In this document: positions 59,313 through 64,000 of the stretch, piece after piece | Layout of the letters: every line of letters begins with the position of its first letter | Numbering within the stretch: the first letter of the stretch is position 1 | Assembly: GCA_963770485.1 (NCBI GenBank) | Contig: CAVYPX010000015.1 | Location: forward strand, 1 to 64,000 | Direction of reading: 5' to 3' | Origin: CAVVEC01 sp963770485 | GTDB lineage: Bacteria > Acidobacteriota > Terriglobia > Terriglobales > Acidobacteriaceae | Length of the DNA stretch: 64,000 bases | Position numbers and translations under genes: made by a program | The notes under the pieces: model-generated | Database searches by the model: none | Seen by the model: the letters and a program-made list of their open reading frames with translations, nothing else | Told to the model about the DNA's origin: nothing

Positions 59313-59442
59313 GCTTTTCTCTGCGCGCTCAGCGAGTCCTTTGCGTACTCTGCGATTCAAAGCTTTTCCCTACTTCGCATAGACGGCGGAAGAAGGAAAG
59401 TAACCGCAAAGTTCGCCAAGGATACGCGAAAGACGCAAAGAC
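59313..59442. repeat. CTCTGCG/CGCAAAG spacer repeat
   Basis: CTCTGCG, CCTTTGCG and CTCTGCG words alternate from 59313 to 59360, and CGCAAAG, CGCCAAG, CGCGAAAG, CGCAAAG follow on the other orientation from 59407 to 59441. The same words recur at 14568-14602 and around 51955-52010. No gene is present. Confidence 0.55.
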
Positions 59443-59463
59443 GTTTCGATAGACCCTTGCGCA

Positions 59464-59814
59464 CTATCCTTCTTCAATCATCTTTATGCGAGGCAATGAG
59501 GGCAGCGCGGAACCGCGGTCGAGAGCGTCGCGCCACTGAGCGAGCGATTGCAGCAGTGATGCCAGTTGTATGCCTGCAAAATTCTCGGGATAACCGGCCA
59601 GATTCCTTGCCGAGCGCCCGAGCAAAGAGCGCGCTCCCACTTTATTGCCAGTGGAATGGTGGTGGAATGCCACGGCAACCTGGATCAGCCCCTGCAGAAA
59701 TTTCTTCTCTTCCCCAGTCGACGCACGCCAGACGTCTTCGAGCACTTCATGAGCGTCGAAAAACTCGGCATGGTTGAACAGGCCGATTCCATGAAGAAAG
59801 CCGTCGCGGTCCAC
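59464..59814 (-). CDS. DUF309-family protein
   Basis: The 116-residue product reads FLHGIGLFNHAEFFDAHEVL, then EDVWRASTGEEKKFLQGLIQ and VAVAFHHHSTGNKVGARSLL. The F-x-A-H-E-x-L-E-x-x-W motif with K-x-x-x-Q-G-L-I-Q-x-A is diagnostic for DUF309, a small all-helical family of unknown function. Conserved His and Glu residues suggest metal binding. It is separated from the PuuD-like gene by a terminator, so it is expressed from its own promoter or by read-through. Confidence 0.9.
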   Translation of the reverse strand: MDRDGFLHGIGLFNHAEFFDAHEVLEDVWRASTGEEKKFLQGLIQVAVAFHHHSTGNKVGARSLLGRSARNLAGYPENFAGIQLASLLQSLAQWRDALDRGSALPSLPRIKMIEEG

Positions 59815-59831
59815 GTCTTATTCTGACACAG

Positions 59832-59862
59832 ACAAAAACAAACCTCGCGCCGAAGCGCGAGG
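59832..59862 (-). terminator. UUCG-loop terminator of the PuuD-like gene
   Basis: On the minus strand CCTCGCGC-TTCG-GCGCGAGG is followed by TTTGTTTTTG. The stem is a perfect 8 bp with a stable UUCG-type loop and begins 22 bases after the PuuD-like stop. Confidence 0.85.
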
Positions 59863-59883
59863 TGGGAGGGTAGAGCCGAAGCC

Positions 59884-60612
59884 CTAGCGGCCGAAAATCA
59901 CGTAGTGATAACTGGTCGCCATGAAAAACAGCAAGGGCACGGAGAGAAAGAAATTTGTGCGCGACGCCAGGAACGCCTGACGCGCCAGAACGGCGGCATT
60001 GGCTGGCGGGGCGCCGGCGAGAGTTCCTTGGATGATCTTTTTCTGGTTCGGCCAGATGATCCCCCAAACGTTGAACAACATGATGATGCCGAACCCTCCA
60101 CCGACTCCGATCGAGAGCACGTGGTTATCGTCCTGGCCGACCGGCGTATAGTTCAAAAACAACCAAGCTCCAGCGATGCAGACGACAGTGACAATCGCGC
60201 CCAGGACGTAGCCGCTTGGGGCTTTCGAAATGACAAAGTACAGAATCCCCCACGCTACGATCCAGATGAGCAGGAACAGACCAATCGTACTCAATCCGCT
60301 CTTGCCCATCCGTTCGGCGTCGGGACCGACGTACATCTGCCCCCAGTACCAGAAGCCGAGAAACACCGTGATCAGCGCGCTCCAACGGAACCACTGCAGG
60401 GCGGGCAAAGTCATGTATTGAAACACCTTGGGCTTCATGCCCGCGTCCACTTGCTTCATGAAAGGGACGTTGATGAGGTTGAAAAAGTAGAGCAATCCGA
60501 TCCAGGTGATCCCTGCCAGAAAGTGAAACCAGCGCAGAATGAGTGCCAAGGCTTCTGTGCCGGTGTGTGTAGGCATCACCCAGGAGGCTGCGAAAGCAGT
60601 CAGATGTTGCAT
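59884..60612 (-). CDS. PuuD-like (urate oxidase N-terminal/Urate_ox_N) membrane protein
   Basis: The 242-residue product has about six to seven membrane helices: ALALILRWFHFLAGITWIGL ending LYFFN, ALQWFRWSALITVFLGFWYW, GLFLLIWIVAWGILYFVIS, GYVLGAIVTVVCIAGAWLFL, GVGGGFGIIMLFNVWGIIWP and NFFLSVPLLFFMATSYHYVI. W-x-H-x-x-x-G-x-x-W-x-G-x-x-Y is typical of the membrane part of PuuD urate oxidases. The C-terminal cytochrome c domain of true PuuD is missing, so the activity may differ. The final helix with SVPLLFFMATSYHY is characteristic of the family. Confidence 0.82.
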   Translation of the reverse strand: MQHLTAFAASWVMPTHTGTEALALILRWFHFLAGITWIGLLYFFNLINVPFMKQVDAGMKPKVFQYMTLPALQWFRWSALITVFLGFWYWGQMYVGPDAERMGKSGLSTIGLFLLIWIVAWGILYFVISKAPSGYVLGAIVTVVCIAGAWLFLNYTPVGQDDNHVLSIGVGGGFGIIMLFNVWGIIWPNQKKIIQGTLAGAPPANAAVLARQAFLASRTNFFLSVPLLFFMATSYHYVIFGR

Positions 60613-61123
60613 CGAGGTTCCTCCGCCAACGCTAAAGTTGTGAGCCCGCGGCGCCCTCGGCTCGGGGAGGACAGCAATTCGCCAAAGGAACTCGGGCCCG
60701 TTGAGCTAACCTAAATTGCGACTCCCGCGTCCGATTCTTTTGCTGCTTTTGTCCGGTGCCACGAATGTTTGCATTTTGTTGGGTTTATGTCAACTGGCGA
60801 AACGGGGTAAGCAACTGGATGGCTACTGGAGCCATTGAGCGCTCGAGGCCCATAGATTTCACCATCGCCAGCGGCCGGCCTCAAGCACCGGCAGATGCAA
60901 GCGGAAGGCTGTTCGGATTCTGGAACAAAGGCCTTATGAGGTTGAAAAGTGGGGAGTAAGGACGTATTGTACGCATAGTTGTTTGTGTGCGCCGGCGCAG
61001 TGGATGGGCGCTTGCGCAGCACGAGGTTCCCCCCTGTTCCTCGCGCGAACCAATAGCGTAGGGAATTGATGCTTCGTCGCAGTTCAGAAAGCTCTTGCCG
61101 CTGAGAGAGCTAAGGAGATCGGC
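60613..61123. promoter_or_regulatory. 511-base divergent promoter region
   Basis: This region lies between the PuuD-like gene and hfq. No ORF with family support is seen. AAGGAG at 61112-61117, six bases before the hfq ATG, is a good ribosome-binding site. No confident -35/-10 pair was found. Confidence 0.5.
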
Positions 61124-61429
61124 ATGGAAACCAAGCCGGTGCAGAACATTCAGGATACCTTCCTCAACACCGCGCGCAAAGAAAAAATGAACATCACTCT
61201 TTATTTGCTGAGCGGGGTCAAACTAATCGGGCGTATTCGCTCATTTGACAAGTATTCCGTGGTGCTGGAGACCAATAATCAGGAGCAATTGATCTTCAAG
61301 CATGCGATTTCCACCGTGGCCATGGGGAGAGTTGCTCACGGTCACGCTGAGAAACCGAGTGTGGTTCCAGCTCCGAGCCCCGTTGCCGAGCCTGACCCGG
61401 CACCAAGGGCCTCGGGTACGGAAGGATAG
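61124..61429 (+). CDS. hfq: RNA chaperone Hfq
   Basis: The 101-residue protein forms a hexameric ring that pairs small RNAs with mRNAs. The Sm1 motif is QDTFLNTARKEKMNITLYLL, SGVKLIGRIRSFDKYSVVLE, and the Sm2 motif is QEQLIFKHAISTVAMGR, with the KHAIST core of the uridine-binding pocket (IFKHAIS, where YKHAIS is usual). A Pro/Glu/Ala-rich tail of about 30 residues (EKPSVVPAPSPVAEPDPAPR) forms a flexible C-terminus. AAGGAG is six bases upstream. The hflX gene follows at 61546, the classical hfq-hflX order. Confidence 0.96.
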   Translation: METKPVQNIQDTFLNTARKEKMNITLYLLSGVKLIGRIRSFDKYSVVLETNNQEQLIFKHAISTVAMGRVAHGHAEKPSVVPAPSPVAEPDPAPRASGTEG

Positions 61430-61545
61430 GGCGGACCTTTTTGACCGCACGGCAAGCAAAGGGATCCGCGAAAGACGCAGGTGCGGCTCGGGTCTCTCGC
61501 TGCGGGCATTAGGAATTCCAGACTTTGCGGTAGAGAATTTGTCCA

Positions 61546-62973
61546 TTGAGTAGTGGATTGCGAGGACTCCGGAAGAACGACGGCGGGCGGCGCAGGGCGA
61601 CGGCAGACGGCCGGAACCCCGTGGAGCGGGCATTTCTGGTCGGAATCGATTACCGCGTGCGGTCTCGGGCAGGTTCGGGCGCCAAGAACGCGAAGAGTTC
61701 TCTGACCAGCGGCGCCCAGGCGGCCCGCGATAGCGCTAACAGCGGGGCGAGTGCCTCGAAAGCACCTCGTATTCCGGAGTTCAGCGCGCAAGAGTCTCTG
61801 GAAGAGTTGCGGTCCCTGGCCACGAGCGCCGGGGCGCAAATTGCCGGCGAATTCCTGCAGCAGCGCGACCGGCCCGATCCGGCCACGCTAATCGGGCGCG
61901 GCAAACTGGAGGAGATCGCGGGCGCGGCGGCGTCAGTCTCCGCTGATCTTCTTCTGTTCGATCACGACCTGACCGCTTCTCAACAGCGGAATATTGAGAA
62001 AGTCGTTAACGCCCGGGTGATTGACCGCACCCAGCTCATCCTCGACATTTTTGCCACTCACGCGCGAAGCCGGGAAGGCCAGTTACAGGTGGAACTGGCC
62101 CAGCTCGAGTACCTGCTTCCCCGGCTCACCGGGCGCGGAGTGGAGATGTCCCAACTGGGCGGCGGAATCGGCACGCGGGGTCCGGGTGAAACTCAGCTCG
62201 AAACCGACCGGAGAAAAATCCACCGGCGCATTCGGCATGTTAAGGAACAAATCGAAAATGTGCGGCGTATCCGGGCGCAACAGCGGAAACGGCGCGAGTC
62301 GGTTCCCGTGGCCACCGTGGCTCTGGTGGGCTACACCAATGCGGGGAAATCGACGTTGTTCAACGCCCTGACCCAGGCCGCCGTGCTCGAATCGCCCAAG
62401 ATGTTTGCCACACTGGATCCGACGATTCGCGCAGTGACGCTGCCTTCGCGCCGCCAGGCTCTGCTTTCGGATACTGTGGGATTCATCCGCAACCTGCCGC
62501 ACACGCTGGTTTCGGCCTTCCGCGCCACTTTGGAGGAAGTGCAGCGCGCGGCGCTGATCCTGCATGTTTCCGACGCCAGCAGCCCGCTCTCGGCGGAACA
62601 GGACGCGCAGGTGGAAAAGGTGCTGAAGGAGCTGGAAGCGGACGGAAAACCGCGTCTGCGGGTCATGAATAAGATTGACCTTTTGCCTCCTCGACAGCGC
62701 GACAGTTTGCGCGATGATGCCGGCACGGTTCACGTCTCCGCAGCGAAAGCCATCGGCATGAGCACGCTGCTGGACCGCGTTGACCAGATGCTGCACGAAG
62801 ACGCAGTGAGCCGCGTGCGTCTGCGCGTGCCCCAGAAAGAAGGCAAAACGCTGGCACTGCTGGAAGCGCGCGCGCGGATTTATTCGCGGGCGTATCGAGA
62901 TGGGCTGGTGGAGTTGGAAGCGGAAGCGCCCGAGTCGGTGGTAAGGAGGGTGCGGGAGTGGGTGGTGGGGTAG
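61546..62973 (+). CDS. hflX: GTPase HflX
   Basis: The 475-residue ribosome-associated GTPase splits stalled ribosomes. The start is TTG 61546; no clear ribosome-binding site is visible and the first about 70 residues are low-complexity. The HflX domain reads DPATLIGRGKLEEIAGAAAS, LLLFDHDLTASQQRNIEKVV, GRGVEMSQLGGGIGTRGPGE and TQLETDRRKIHRRIRHVK. The G domain has GYTNAGKSTLFNAL (G1), a Thr in LDPTIRAV (G2), SDTVGFIRNLP (G3), VMNKIDLLP (G4) and VSAAKAIG (G5). All are intact. The 116-base gap from hfq suggests one transcription unit. Confidence 0.95.
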   Translation: MSSGLRGLRKNDGGRRRATADGRNPVERAFLVGIDYRVRSRAGSGAKNAKSSLTSGAQAARDSANSGASASKAPRIPEFSAQESLEELRSLATSAGAQIAGEFLQQRDRPDPATLIGRGKLEEIAGAAASVSADLLLFDHDLTASQQRNIEKVVNARVIDRTQLILDIFATHARSREGQLQVELAQLEYLLPRLTGRGVEMSQLGGGIGTRGPGETQLETDRRKIHRRIRHVKEQIENVRRIRAQQRKRRESVPVATVALVGYTNAGKSTLFNALTQAAVLESPKMFATLDPTIRAVTLPSRRQALLSDTVGFIRNLPHTLVSAFRATLEEVQRAALILHVSDASSPLSAEQDAQVEKVLKELEADGKPRLRVMNKIDLLPPRQRDSLRDDAGTVHVSAAKAIGMSTLLDRVDQMLHEDAVSRVRLRVPQKEGKTLALLEARARIYSRAYRDGLVELEAEAPESVVRRVREWVVG

Positions 62974-63058
62974 GGATCATCTTGTATTTTTGCGATCTCA
63001 CTCGTAAGCTCGTTTCTCAAGTTTCGATTCCGATCTTTGGACGGATTTGGAGCGCTAA

Positions 63059-63493
63059 ATGAGTCCCAAGCGACGTGGAGGTCGGCCAGTCGACCCTCGA
63101 AACAACGATCAAACAATACCGGAAAAGGTTTCGCCACCAAGGGCGGCATCCCTGGGGAACGGGTCGGTTTCGCCCACGCCCGAGTTCAAGCCGATCAAAA
63201 TCAAAGGCGAACCGCTATCCGCCATCATCCTCCGCGAGCGGCGGTGAAAGCGGGATCTCTGCCGTGTCAATATTGAGGTCAGAACCCTAAAACCCATTCC
63301 TGATCTGGCTTTTCCGCACTCGAAAGGGTCAAAAACACCCTATAAATTGGCCACTTTTGATGGCGAGTTGCCTGACCTCGTTGAAGCCAGCCGGGACATG
63401 TACGTCATGCGGCTCGGAGCCAGGATTCACGAATCTACGGCGGGTTGGTCACAACATTATCGAGCGCCGCGTACATGGGAAGTCGTACTCTGA
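63059..63493 (+). pseudogene. Possible gene interrupted by one in-frame TGA
   Basis: ATG 63059 opens a frame that ends at TGA 63245, but the same frame continues open to TGA 63491, for 144 codons in total. The first part reads MSPKRRGGRPVDPRNNDQTI and the second DLCRVNIEVRTLKPIPDLAF, then LPDLVEASRDMYVMRLGARI. It could be a decayed gene, a base error or, less likely, recoding of TGA. I do not recognise the protein. Confidence 0.3.
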
Positions 63494-64000
63494 ATATATA
63501 CTCATCCCTCCGGCGGACGCCTGATGCCGCCCGCATTCCTTCCCTAGCAACCCGCCACAGCCAGCAAAAGTATCGACAACCAAATCTATTTGCAGTATGA
63601 CCATCGATTTTATCGACCACCTCGCCGACGGGCGACCGCCTGAAGATTTCTTTGCGGAGTTTTCCTAAAAAGTGGCGCGACGAAATCATTCCAAGCCTTG
63701 CAGGTTCCGTACGCGATGAGGAAGATGAGCGCGAGCGTCCCGCCGATCTCCGCAGCGCCGATCCTCACGTTAGCCAAGATTTGCAAGAAATGCGTCATGT
63801 TCGCCACCAACAAAATCCAGTGTGTCTGTTATCGGACATCCGAGCAAGTAACCAAGAGCCTATGTCAAGAAACTTCAGTAACGTTGCCCATTACGAAAGG
63901 CCGATATCAACTATGACAGATGTTTGGCAGGTGCAGAAGGCGAATTCCGGTTACCAAAGGTTACTTTAGGAACAGGATCGAATATCTACACATGTTCTAG
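63494..64000. other. Window end with no supported gene
   Basis: A 67-residue minus-strand frame (63610-63813) has one hydrophobic segment (IGGTLALIFLIAYGTC) and a basic tail, and a 23-codon plus-strand frame starts at 63597. Neither has a ribosome-binding site or a recognised family. The base composition is lower in GC than the preceding hflX gene. Confidence 0.3.

Noticed and set aside
58464..59777. 437-codon plus-strand frame
   Set aside because: It is antisense to the DegT aminotransferase and DUF309 genes and crosses a spacer repeat.

Overview
The window looks like soil Acidobacteriota DNA (a Terriglobia/Koribacter-like lineage is my inference) joined to about 5 kb from a different organism. 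Evidence for Acidobacteriota is the gene set: a secreted sedolisin protease with Ig-like repeats, three GloVer-repeat beta-propeller proteins, a winged-helix/TPR regulator, LemA next to a DUF2207 membrane protein, a PuuD-like membrane protein, Hfq next to HflX, and intergenic spacers crowded with small repeats. Bases 1 to about 4970 are visibly more GC-rich and carry an actinobacterial-type block: a lipoyl/E2/E1 2-oxoglutarate dehydrogenase, a DUF3817 protein, a Nudix hydrolase and a ketopantoate reductase. The block contains several indels that break reading frames. The reductase stops abruptly and an ExbD-like gene lacking its N-terminus begins within the same 30 bases, so I read the boundary as a probable assembly chimera.

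Layout. 5.0-8.6 kb: ExbD remnant, Kelch protein, DinB protein, OB-fold lipoprotein, cold-shock protein. 8.8-9.4 kb: composite repeat. 9.5-19.6 kb: sodium/solute symporter, sedolisin, DUF2007 protein, GloVer protein 1, EAL-HDOD protein, receiver-like protein, HIT hydrolase. 19.9-23.2 kb: a 21-copy heptamer array, a ChaN-like protein, UbiX, and a Phd/VapC toxin-antitoxin pair. 23.3-34.6 kb: large secreted beta-propeller, HAF-repeat pseudogene, orphan PAS histidine kinase, a candidate structured RNA with a 21-residue ORF, another secreted propeller, GloVer protein 2, the winged-helix/TPR regulator, DoxX. 34.8-43.8 kb: Nudix, a MITE-like element, a LigD-type ligase without polymerase domain, GloVer protein 3, LemA/DUF2207, an orphan GvpL/F. 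44.2-51.7 kb: phosphofructokinase, a second toxin-antitoxin pair, BIG2 lipoprotein, DUF2203, NadA, a truncated AAA ATPase, a GH25-like protein, MoaA. 52.2-56.0 kb: complete ETF system (EtfB, EtfA, ETF-quinone oxidoreductase). 56.1-63.0 kb: SH3 lipoprotein, membrane protein, DegT aminotransferase, DUF309, PuuD-like protein, Hfq, HflX. The last kilobase holds only doubtful remnants. I found no rRNA, tRNA or CRISPR array.

The metabolic picture is an aerobic heterotroph with protease secretion, solute uptake, glycolysis, fatty-acid or amino-acid oxidation feeding quinones through ETF, NAD and molybdenum-cofactor synthesis, and surface propeller proteins. The most unusual content is non-coding: (i) degenerate 7-bp-period arrays at seven intergenic loci, some of which supply the ribosome-binding site or start codon of the next gene; (ii) a MITE-like family with 20-bp inverted ends and a 6-bp target duplication, a half copy of which has replaced the end of an ATPase gene; (iii) a compact transcript-like element at 28.15-28.47 kb with a near-perfect Shine-Dalgarno, a tiny ORF, nested stems that could hide the Shine-Dalgarno, and a GAAA-loop terminator.
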